A stretch of 64,000 bases of DNA from Thamnidium elegans (lineage: Eukaryota; Mucoromycota; Mucoromycetes; Mucorales; Mucoraceae): positions 1 to 64,000 of the forward strand of contig JAIXMG010000038.1 of NCBI GenBank assembly GCA_025201345.1, read 5' to 3'. The notes under the pieces were generated by a model. It was not told the origin of the DNA. It was given only the letters and a program-made list of their open reading frames with translations, and ran no database searches. Shown in pieces: positions 24,593-33,721 of this stretch (within the stretch, counting starts at the first letter, position 1; the number at the start of each line of letters is the position of its first letter). Made by a program: the position numbers and the translations under genes.

Positions 24593-25402
24593 TTAAGCTT
24601 CATCAGAAGCTCCAGCTTCTTCTGTTTCATTAGCAGCGGCCTGGTTAGTTTCTAGGCTTTCAGCTCTTTTATCCACTTTTTTATTACCTTCATCTTCAGG
24701 TTCATCCTTTTCCTCGTTTTCCTTTTCTTCTTCACCTTCCTTTTCTTCTTCACCACCTTCCTTTTCTTCTTCGCTACCTTCTTTCTCTTCTTCGCTGCCT
24801 TCTTTTTCTTCTTCCTTCTCTTCTTCTTCTTCCTTCTTGACAGGTGCTTTGGCGGGTGCAGCTACGGGAGCGGCAACGGGAATAACGGGTGCATTAGCGG
24901 TAACGGGAGCGACAGGCGCAGTAGCAGCAACGGGAGCGACAGGAGCGACAGGACTAACAACTGGTGCGCCAGTAGCAGGATCGACAACGCCACTGCTAGG
25001 GGTGGTTACGCCATTACATGCAGTACTACCAGGCGTAGATCCACATCCATTGTCCACTAAGGCTTGAATAGCAGGAGGGATAACAAGCGGTGTAGCGTCA
25101 GCCGCGGCAACAGGGGCTGCAGAAGGAACCATTTGAGGTGGAGCAAAAGCTGGTACGGCTACTGGTACGGGAGCTGTTGTGGCTGCGACAGGTTGAGTCT
25201 TAGCGGCCTCCTGAGACATAAGTTTGTTAAATTCAGTAATCACATTCTCAATTTGCTCCCTGTTTATTTGGTCCTGAGTTTTTACCATTCCTGTAGCACT
25301 ATTTATATTAGCTGCTTGACGCTTTCTCATCATAATACGTTGCTCACTGATTTTTTAAAATAAAAAAAGGATAAGAACACATGTAAAAACAAAAATTTGA
25401 TA

Positions 25403-25464
<62 letters not shown>

Positions 25465-25549
25465 GGTGAAGTTCGGCTCCGGTAGCAGCGGCGTGTACAG
25501 CGGCAACAGCCATTGTAATAGTGAAGATAGTGATGGTAATAAATTTCAT
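24593..25549 (-). CDS. Secreted acidic Ala/Pro/Val-rich protein with Kex2-like sites
   Basis: Two exons (25549-25464, 25346-24593) give 279 aa. The first exon encodes a clear signal peptide (MKFITITIFTITMAVAAVHA). A basic RMMRKR-like stretch (MMRKRQAAN) follows soon after and could be a dibasic Kex2 cleavage site. The middle is an Ala/Pro/Val repeat region (APVAPVAA type) holding one Cys pair (NGCGSTPGSTACNG). The next part is a tandem acidic repeat (EEEKEGS units), and KVDKRAESLE near the C-terminus gives a second possible KR site. No known domain recognised; a cell-wall or secreted matrix protein is the best guess. The intron holds a 57-base homopolymer. Confidence 0.8.
25405..25461. repeat. 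57-nt poly-T tract inside an intron
   Basis: Uninterrupted T on the + strand, that is A on the coding strand of the secreted-protein gene. It begins right after the GT of the splice donor and fills about half of the intron. Exact length may be affected by sequencing or assembly slippage. Confidence 0.85.
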
Positions 25550-26049
25550 GATGATTTTTTATTTTCGTTTATTGATCTGTTTCTTTGTATCGAACTGTAA
25601 TGAGAGGAGAGATAGAAAATAATCGTTTTTTACAGAATGTATATAAGAAAGCTGTAAAATTATAATAATAATGTAAACCAAATAAGAGGTGATTCGAGTA
25701 GATCTAATTCAACCTCTTTATATATGAAAAAAAAAAAAATAATAAAATTTTGTAATATATGCATTAACTATTAAATGATACAAGGCCCTGAAAATGTTCT
25801 TGTCTAAATTTTCTCTTTTAGAAGGGGAAGGGGGTAGAGGAACTGCTTTTTGTGTGTCTCCTCAACAATCCTTGAAAATTTACTAAACATTTTCTCAAGT
25901 TGCATAATAGTCTTTATTTTTTATATCCCTTCCTTTTTTTTTAAAAAATAAAATAAAATATAACCGCTAGTATAATGAATTAATGAATTATGCTTTTTTT
26001 TTACAGGTATACAAATGAAATCAATTTAGTGACAATATACATACTAGTT

Positions 26050-26080
<31 letters not shown>

Positions 26081-26428
26081 TTTTGTGTGTGTGTGTCGCC
26101 AAAAGAAAATTACATTATATATTTTTGTTGTTTATCTATTATGTTACATCACTAAGCATATCTTTTTTAATTATCTTTCCTTCTTTTTTTTTTTCTGTAA
26201 TTTTTTTCTTTTGAATAAAATATCACATGTAAAGATAGAGTAAAGAATTTATTGACAAATATAAAGTTTAAAAAAATTATGATAATACGGTAATAGATAT
26301 AATAGTAGTTAAAAAAAGAATATAAAATAGAACGGAGGCATACAGAAAGAGTGAGAGAAAAATAATACATGTATATATAAAAAGAAAGGGGTTTATCATC
26401 ATTCATAATAACAATAACACCATCCATA

Positions 26429-26465
<37 letters not shown>

Positions 26466-26662
26466 AACGGCTTTAAAAGAATAACATGGTTTGATATGCG
26501 GAAAAGACGTGTAATGGAAAGGGATGTTACATCTGTATTTGTATCGTTTAGTATGATAGTTTTCTGAGAAAAAAGAAAAGACTATCTCCCTCCTCTTTGC
26601 CCCTTCTTTTTTCCCAATTATATCAAACTCAAACAATGCAATTCCAAAAAAAGATTGACAGA
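25550..26662. other. AT-rich intergenic region
   Basis: About 1.1 kb between the start of the secreted-protein gene and the stop of the CRIB gene. T-runs and a (GT)n tract near 26080-26096, and an A-run at about 26430-26461. ORFs here are Phe/Tyr/Ile-rich translations of the A/T tracts and are not supported. Confidence 0.5.
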
Positions 26663-27426
26663 TTATGAGATTTTCTTGGCAGCCCTGTGTGCACGTTTGC
26701 GAGCTATGGAGGACTTTGATATAGAGCTATTTTTCATTCCAACAACTTTCTTCTTGTTTTTCTTTATTGAGGGGGTGGCTATAGATGTTGTTGCAGGGAT
26801 AGGGAACTGTTTGATATAGATAGAATTACCATATGAAGAAGACCTCGGTGGAATGATGGGCATCTTGTCATCATTTGGTAACGGTTTAATCAAACCGGAA
26901 AGGACGATCATTTGTGCAGCGATTTTATCAGCCTAAAACAAATATAATAATTAATGCTTTATTAGTTTTATTATTATTATTACATACCTCATCGTCGTCA
27001 CCGTCTTTTAAATGATGCATATGTGTAGAATTGTTTAAATGCTATGATTTATTTTATTAGTTTAAATTATAGCTTATATATGTATATACAAACCTTGAAA
27101 TTAGATGGCCTTCCAATAATACTTTTAGTTACCACCTTTTTCTTTTTATGATGCTTTGGCTTTCTTCTTGATATACTACTTATGTTTGCAGTATAATGAT
27201 ATTGCTGCACCTTTTTTTCTTTTTTTTTCTTTGGATCACGTAAATTCCCAAAAAAATTATTGTTTGGTAAAATTGAAGGTTTTTTGTTTACAGAATCTGC
27301 ATTATTTGACTCCGTTGCAGGTTCAACCATTGTTCTTTCAGAAGATGAAGTAGAACATGAAAACCGCTTCGATTGATGTTGTTTAGGATAAACAAATATC
27401 TTTGACTTGGAAATAGTACCACCCAT
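26663..27426 (-). CDS. Probable N-myristoylated CRIB-domain (Cdc42/Rac effector) protein
   Basis: Three phase-0 exons (27426-27094, 27041-26988, 26932-26663) give 218 aa. The N-terminus MGGTISKSK fits the N-myristoylation pattern (Gly2, Ser6), with basic residues following, suggesting membrane anchoring. A Lys-rich run precedes SIIGRPSNFKHLN joined by splicing to NSTHMHHLKDG. This resembles the CRIB motif I-S/G-x-P-x2-F-x-H-x2-H-V-G of PAK, Gic and CDC42SE/SPEC proteins, but the second half is degenerate: the H-x2-H-V-G spacing is altered by three residues. The C-terminus is basic (KKNKKKVV, RKRAHRAAKK). A small lipid-anchored Rho-GTPase effector is the likely role. The CRIB is visible only after the splice, which joins the motif halves. 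Confidence 0.62.
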
Positions 27427-27579
27427 TATCTTTTTGTAATAGAAAAAAAAAAATAAAGAAAAAAAGAAAAGGGGGGGGGGTTTTTTTAAGTCGCATATCA
27501 AATAACTTTATGTTTTCAGATAAAAACAATAACAACAAATTTACTTTTTAAGCCAATCTTAAAAACTTTTTTAGAAAAG

Positions 27580-27611
<32 letters not shown>

Positions 27612-28188
27612 CATCTATCAAAGTCTAGTATTTACTCTCTTAAAAAAAAATCGATCAGTATAAACAATAATGTACAAGTACTTGTTTAAAAAAATGTAAG
27701 TGTACATTGTTATTTTTTATGGAAAAAACTTTTGCACGCTCCCCCCCTTTTTTTTTGTACAACCCATGTTTTTTGAAGAGTAAACTGAATTTAACAAAAG
27801 GGAAATGACACACTAGCTAAAAGTGGCCATTTTAAAATTGTTTATACATTCACAACTCTACACCCTTACAGACTGTACCACATATCAACTTTAGATTTAT
27901 ACGTAATCATTAATAACGACAGAAGTATACATCATACCTCAATATCCGAATAATGTAAACTAAACTATAAAAAATTGCGAGCCAATTATATTCTTTTTTT
28001 TTTTTTTTTTTTTTTGCGAGCTGAATTCTTAAGGAAATTGAGTTGCGTAATGAAAATAAAATAGGAAACTGAATACGCGTCCTAAAACCAAAACTTATAT
28101 CATATAAAAAAAATGTATTTTGACATTGTCTAGTAGTTACTCTCTCTTTCCTATCTTCTTAAAGTAAAGCTTTATAATAATAATAAAA
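27427..28188. other. Divergent intergenic region, CRIB gene / aldo-keto reductase
   Basis: About 0.76 kb between two start codons. It contains T-runs near 27584-27604 and 27993-28014, a C-run/T-run block near 27740-27760, and an (AAT)n tract directly before the 28189 ATG. No ORF of interest. Confidence 0.5.
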
Positions 28189-29372
28189 ATGTCATCTACA
28201 CCAGAAATCCCCAAAATGCAATATGCTCGTTTCGGAAACACTGGTATGAAGGTAAAATAGTTTAATAACACTAAAGCATTTTTTTTTAAAAAAAAAGAAT
28301 GTCACTTAAAACAAACAAACAAACAGGTTTCTAAAATCTGCCTCGGCTGCATGTCTTACGGAAGCTCATCTTGGAGTCCCTGGGTTAAAGATGAAGAAGA
28401 ATCTATCAAGCTGATCAAAGATGCCTATACCGCTGGTATTAACTTTTTCGATACCGCTAATACCTATTCTAACGGTCAAAGTGAGATCGTTCTTGGCAAG
28501 GCCTTAAGGGAAATTGGAGCCGTTAGAGGTCGTATTGTTATTGCTACCAAGGTCTACGCACCTGTATACGATGATGTATCTAAAAGTTTAAGAACTGGTT
28601 TGAAAAATGATCCGGAGATGGTAAACAGATATGGTCTTTCTCGTAAGCATATTTTTGATGCTGTTGATGATTCTTTAAAGAGACTTAGTGTTGATTATAT
28701 TGATCTTTATCAAATCCATCGTTTGGACACTGTAAGTTTGATATATATGTAGAAAGTTTTATTTTATCCAACGGCTAATATCTATTTCTCTAGGAAACTC
28801 CCATGGAAGAAATCATGGAAGCTTTACATGATGTAGTTCGTTCAGGTAAGGTCCGATACATTGGAGCTAGTACCATGGACGCATGGCAATTCCAAAAACT
28901 CAACGCAATTGCTGAGCGTAACGGCTGGACCAAATTTGTGTCTATGCAAAACTTGTACAACTTGGTCTATCGTGAAGAAGAAAGAGAAATGAACCCTTAC
29001 TGTGTGGATGCTGGTATTGCTGGTATTCCCTGGTCTCCTTTAGCTATGGGCGCACTTACTGGTAAAAACAGAAAGACCTCTCGTACCGAAACCAGATTCC
29101 AACTTCAAAACTTTTTACCTGATAAACAAAAAGAAAGTGATGATACTATTATTGGTCGTATTGAAGAGCTTGCAAAGAAACATAACAAAACTTGTGCTCA
29201 AATTGCTTTAGCGTGGCTTTATACTAAAAAGTATGTCACTTCTCCTATCGTAGGCGTTAGTAAAATTGAACAATTACACGACTTGATAGGTGCTCTTGAG
29301 ATCAACTTAACTGATGAAGAAGTCAAGTACTTGGAGGAACCTTATATCCCCAGAAATACTTATAGCCCTTAA
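28189..29372 (+). CDS. Aldo-keto reductase
   Basis: Three exons (28189-28251, 28327-28731, 28794-29372) give 348 aa, normal for the family. NAD(P)H-dependent (beta/alpha)8 barrel. The catalytic tetrad is visible: Asp in FFDTANTYSNG with Tyr five residues on, Lys in IATKVYAP, and His in DLYQIHRLD. The cofactor-binding end has PIVGVSKIEQLHDLIGAL. It resembles the AKR group of versiconal/pyridoxal/aryl-alcohol-type reductases common in fungi; the true substrate is unknown. Cytosolic, no signal peptide. The first exon is only 63 nt and ends GNTGMK. Confidence 0.93.
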
Positions 29373-29430
29373 ATATAAAAATAAAATATAAGCTTATTTT
29401 TTTGTATGAATACTTTGAGTTTTTTTTTTA

Positions 29431-29562
29431 TTACACAACTATGCTATATTCCTTATACTCCAGCATTTCAGTGGTCTTACTGATATGCTTGTATGTTTGT
29501 GATATCTTCCGAGAAGTTAATAGAGCAAACAATATCACCAGCATGGGCCATAAGTTGGGCAT
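29431..29562 (-). CDS. Possible small membrane peptide (43 aa)
   Basis: Minus-strand ORF starting MPNLWPMLVILFALLTSRK, with a single hydrophobic helix followed by a polar tail ending YSIVV. The ATG directly follows a splice-acceptor-like sequence (CTAATAATAAG), so it could instead be the last exon of something larger or a chance ORF. It lies 58 bp from the stop of the convergent aldo-keto reductase. Not recognised. Confidence 0.2.
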   Translation of the reverse strand: MPNLWPMLVILFALLTSRKISQTYKHISKTTEMLEYKEYSIVV

Positions 29563-30458
29563 CTTATTATTAGTGTAATTAGGATATCACAATTAGAAAA
29601 GTTAACGGCTGCTAACGTTACAAAGAATCAATATTAATCAAATTTCTTGAAACTTTTCGAATAATGCAAAATCAGTCTATACGAACTGAATTGTTCGGAT
29701 ATCTTGTGGCGAAAGACGTCTTTAGTAGCAGCTCTATTTAAGAATGGATTTCCTCAGAAGGTCTTCGATCCTCCGATTTAACATCACTGTTAGATCTAAG
29801 GGTGGAATCCGATTTCACAAAACTACTAACTTGAGGCAAAAAATACTGTGTTCTATGATTGAGATAATTATATATTCAGTAATAATTATTCTGCATAAGT
29901 ATTTTTTTTAGTGTCTATTACAAATGATAATATAATATGCTCTTCTGATGCATAGCAGATACAGTATTTTAGAATATGTTTTTATAACTGACTCGAGTAA
30001 TATGGCATATGTCGTTGTTACATGCACAATGTCAAATAAAAATAATATACGGAACAATGAGATAAAAAATAATCGATTGTCACGGCCAATAATTAATGAT
30101 AGCATTACGTTGATAAAAAAGAAAATCAATACAATAAACCAAATGAATTACAAAAGAAAATGTGCCGTCAATTGCAGAGTATAATAATATTTTGGATAAA
30201 ACTCCTCTTGTTGAAATTAATAATTTGACTTTTTGTGAAACACACAAAAAAAAACAGTTGTCCACTGCTAAAAAAATGGTACACCACCAATGCCAATTTA
30301 GAACGTAATTTTTTTGGTGCACCTCCAACAAATAACAGGTAAAAAACAAGTTTTTTTTTAATTACGTATGAGTACGTGAGAAAGTAAATATAGTATGATA
30401 GTTAAATAAACCTCTTCCTTTTTTTTTAGCAATGAATTCATATACAAGAAAGTATCTT

Positions 30459-30713
30459 TTATATAATCAAATGTCTAAATATTTCAAAAGGGGCTTCCTT
30501 TTGATATGGTGGTGTCGATGCAGGAATGGCCCTAAATTGGCACTTGTGGTGTGATGGCTCTGCCTGTTTCCCTGATTTATTGACCTCTGGTTTTTTAACT
30601 GTAATTACTTGATCTGACCATTGGTGACGGGTTCATTTGATCCTTGGTTTACTTCCTTCTCAAGCTCCTATTACTGTAAAAGCGTCTTCTATTCGGGGAT
30701 TCTAAAGGATATC
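30459..30713 (-). pseudogene. Decayed coding fragment, unknown (mobile-element-like)
   Basis: One minus-strand frame reads like protein with in-frame stops: segments NPRIEDAFTVIGA, then TRHQWSDQVITVKKPEVN, then HHKCQFRAIPASTPPYQK. Three internal TAG/TGA codons interrupt it. A short related segment (HHQCQFRT) is found on the opposite strand at about 30283-30305. The family is not recognised; transposon debris is the best explanation. Confidence 0.35.
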
Positions 30714-30735
30714 AACCGAAAATAATAATCTTCCG

Positions 30736-30904
30736 CTCATTTTGTCCTTGTCTCCTCTGTCCACCTCTATCTCTTTCTCTATTTCTCATAACAATGCTGG
30801 ATATTTTGTCAAAAAAAACCCCTTCCGCTTCTTCTGTCCTTGTCTCTTCTGTCCGCCTCCCCTACTCTATCTCTCTCTCTTTCCCGAAAATACTGGATAG
30901 TTTT
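30736..30904. repeat. Two-copy diverged pyrimidine-rich repeat
   Basis: Two adjacent units of roughly 80-90 nt share TGTCCTTGTCTC(C/T)TCTGTCC(A/G)CCTC, a CTATCTCT-type run and (A)CTGGATA. The first starts at about 30736 and the second at about 30826. Looks like an old tandem duplication. Confidence 0.55.
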
Positions 30905-31077
30905 CAGGAGATCGGTCGCCTTGGTAGAAAGAAGAAAGAAGATCGAAAGAGATACTTTTCTCTTTTGGAATTTTCTTTCTTGTGAGTATATCGAGGTGGC
31001 TGGTCTCCTTGCAAAAAAAAGGTACTGGTCACTTTGGTCACTTTGGTGACAAAAAAAAAAAAAAAAAAAAAAAAAAG

Positions 31078-31146
31078 CTGGTATTCTTTGGTCTCTCTCT
31101 TATAGTCGACACTGGATCAGTAAGAAAGAACTTGGATTGGTCGTAA
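31078..31146 (+). pseudogene. Possible retroelement aspartic-protease remnant (VDTGS)
   Basis: The + strand frame reads LVFFGLSLIVDTGSVRKN and hits a stop soon after. The hydrophobic-V-D-T-G-S pattern is the active-site signature of retroviral-type and pepsin-type aspartic proteases. The fragment is short and chance is possible; the surrounding region has other decayed coding-like segments, which raises the odds modestly. Confidence 0.25.
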
Positions 31147-31726
31147 ATTTTGGTGGCGATGTCCCCTGATTCTTGGTGAGGATTGGGTAGCTATAGTTTT
31201 AAAACCATGTCAAGGAAGCATAAATGGAAACAGGTGGTTCTAAATCTGAAGGTGAAATCAAGGTTTGAAGAACTGTCTGCATCTAGGTGTCTTTTCATGA
31301 AACCGTGGTGGGTTGATTTACTGCGTCTGTACAAAGTAATCATTGGTACTGAAGCATAACTTGCATGATAAGGTTAGGTTATCAGGTATAGTATTTCTAT
31401 AGGTCTTAATTTTAATTGTATGTTCCGCACTGCTAGCTTGAGGGTAATAGGTGTGTACAACTGGGCCATCTGTGGGAAATAATTGGCTTGTGAGGACAGA
31501 AGGGTAAGTGCTGTCGTGTGCTTACGTGTAACATACTTTGGCGCTGTATACTTCTATCTGGCAGTTCTAGTTTTCTTGCGATATTTATAGCCAGCCCTCA
31601 GCTCAAACTAAGGTACTCTGGTCATGTACATCGCAGTAGTATCTGGGGCCCGTGATGGAAACTGAGCGGGTGGGAACAGATGTGTTTCCACCTTCACATG
31701 GATAATCCTGTTAGTATCAAAGTGCT

Positions 31727-31750
31727 CTTTTTATATACATATATAAAAAG
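31727..31750. other. Perfect AT-rich hairpin
   Basis: CTTTTTATAT, loop ACAT, then ATATAAAAAG: a 10-bp perfect stem with a 4-nt loop at the end of the less AT-rich block. Could be cruciform, a transcription end or a relic terminus. Confidence 0.4.
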
Positions 31751-32639
31751 GTCTGCTTTGAGAACCAAGAGGAACACAATTTAATTTAATAAATAAAAGC
31801 TATACCTTTTTTTTGCAAGTTAATATTTTAAAAATTATATGACATTTTTTTTACTGATACGTACATGTCATGATCTTTTTTATTTCTTAAATTCAAAAAA
31901 GCGCTTGTACAGTTTTACCAGCCAATATTTAACAGTATGAGGTATAGTTTATAAAGGTGTATAAACAGGGCTTGTGCCTTTAAAGTAACTCTATGTCGGC
32001 TCATTTTACCTTGTTGGGTATAGTTCTTTTTGGTGTCTTACTTTATCTTCGTTCTACATGCTTGTAGTAATTCCAAATAATTTAGTAAGTATATTCGAAC
32101 TATTTACTTCTAATTGCATTACTTATAGGTCGCTGTTTATTTATGGATATATCAGAAATTCCTTATATATATATATTATAAATGGTATATAAAAAAACAC
32201 ATGAATTTAAACACCAAGAGTGACGTGAATAAAAAAAAGTATCCATATACACTGAAATTCTTTAAGAGGTTTAAAATCTAACTGACGTCCTAAATTGAAT
32301 ATTATATCCCTTTCAAAGAGGGGATCGTATAAGAAAGTTAGAGATAAAGTCAATGCTGAGACATGCCACTTTGATTTAACTGAGTGAAAAAATTATTCAT
32401 ATTGTAATAAGTCTCTAATACCCCTGGGCGACGCTGCTTAGTAAACATAGTGAGCAAAGCTAGTTATGTTATACTAAGAGGGTATTTACTATAAAAAAAT
32501 TAATTAGCCAATAGAAATGATGTATATTCAAAAATTGAAACTTACATAAAAATTTTAGAAAAGAAAACGTTGATTGTAATAGAAAATAATGGGTTAGAAT
32601 GGGTAATTAATAAATAAATTAGCTGTTTTAAGCTCTTAC

Positions 32640-33023
32640 CTAGATATCTCTAGTAATACCATCATAGATGGTAGGCCTTGAGATGTTTCGGTTTAAGAAA
32701 ACCTCGGCTTTTGATCTAAAATCATCAGTATTATTTTCACTGTTGTATTTATCATAAGAAAAAGATGGATGTTGCATATTTAAAAGTAACATAGTAGATC
32801 CAGAAATGCATATTGCTGTGACAGATACTGCAACATTTTTATTTTGGGATATATAATTACACCGCCCACTGTTCGATTTAAGAGTGAATTTCTTCCAAAT
32901 TTCAACCGTCTTTATATAAAGCCACTGCTGTACTTGTAAGTATATTATTTTCGAATTATCTAAAGCTGATATATTCTTGTAAAATAATAAAATAAACAGG
33001 TTACACTTGCTAACATGACACAC
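32640..33023 (-). CDS. Uncertain ORF, 127 aa, unknown
   Basis: Minus-strand ORF with ordinary amino acid composition (ends SRPTIYDGITRDI) in an otherwise gene-less stretch. The stop is followed at once by a splice-donor-like GTAAGAG. No domain recognised. It could be a relic, an orphan gene or chance. Confidence 0.2.
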   Translation of the reverse strand: MCHVSKCNLFILLFYKNISALDNSKIIYLQVQQWLYIKTVEIWKKFTLKSNSGRCNYISQNKNVAVSVTAICISGSTMLLLNMQHPSFSYDKYNSENNTDDFRSKAEVFLNRNISRPTIYDGITRDI

Positions 33024-33154
33024 ACAACGTTTAAAGGTAGAATCTGGCGATGTGATACAATCTTTACTTAAAGCTCAGACGATTGCTGTAAAAAAATATG
33101 CAACTTTTTAAATTCTAAATTTCGGTACAGTCCCTGAGACGTAATAAATCATCT

Positions 33155-33175
33155 GAAGCAATCTCCGATTGCTTC
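33155..33175. other. Short perfect hairpin
   Basis: GAAGCAATC-TCC-GATTGCTTC, a 9-bp perfect stem with a 3-nt loop. Flanked by two copies of a TTTGGTACAG/TTCGGTACAG-like motif (33121 and 33198). Function unknown. Confidence 0.35.
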
Positions 33176-33721
33176 CCTACAAAAAAAAAAAAACTTTGGT
33201 ACAGTTACCGAAAAAAAAAGTGCTAATTCTCGGTATCTAGTTTAGTTTTCACTAGATAAAAAAAATTCCTGGGGGTAAAACTATTTTGTATAGTAGAAAG
33301 ATATGGGAAGAGAAACTCATATTTCTTGGCTAGTTAGCTAATATTAACAGATGTAATAATCCTCAGCCAGAAAAAAAAATAAAATGTTTATAGCTTTCAT
33401 TTCATATAAAAAAAACCCTTTTTTTTTCTTTTTTACTTTGTAATTAATTATACAGAATATAAAGGAAATGATACAATATGTATTTCGTGACAAAATATAA
33501 CAAATGAATATTTTGACTACATTTACTCAAGTTAGTGAATACAAATAATTATCTTTTATCTCAGCCACTTTTGATTGCCAAAAAAAAAAAAAAAGGACTT
33601 TATGCCCTGAGCCTCATTAGAAAAGTCACAATATGCCCAATTAGGTTTCTTGTTTAAATTAGCAACAAAACTTATTTTTACCTTTTCTCTTTCACTTTTT
33701 ATTTCTTTTATAACAATAAGT

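Larger units (their letters stand above)
29373..33721. other. Gene-poor 4.3 kb region with decayed coding-like fragments
   Basis: No intact gene recognised between the aldo-keto reductase and the proton pump. The middle part (about 30.5-31.7 kb) looks less AT-rich than its flanks and holds stop-riddled coding-like fragments, a diverged two-copy pyrimidine repeat, an A-run at 31051-31076 and short perfect hairpins. Its content suggests old mobile-element debris. Items are listed separately. Confidence 0.5.

Noticed and set aside
33650..33721. Upstream extension of the proton pump (FKLATKLIFTFSLSLF...)
   Set aside because: It has no ATG, and the conserved protein begins at the 33722 ATG; the extension would add a spurious hydrophobic segment to a P3A pump.
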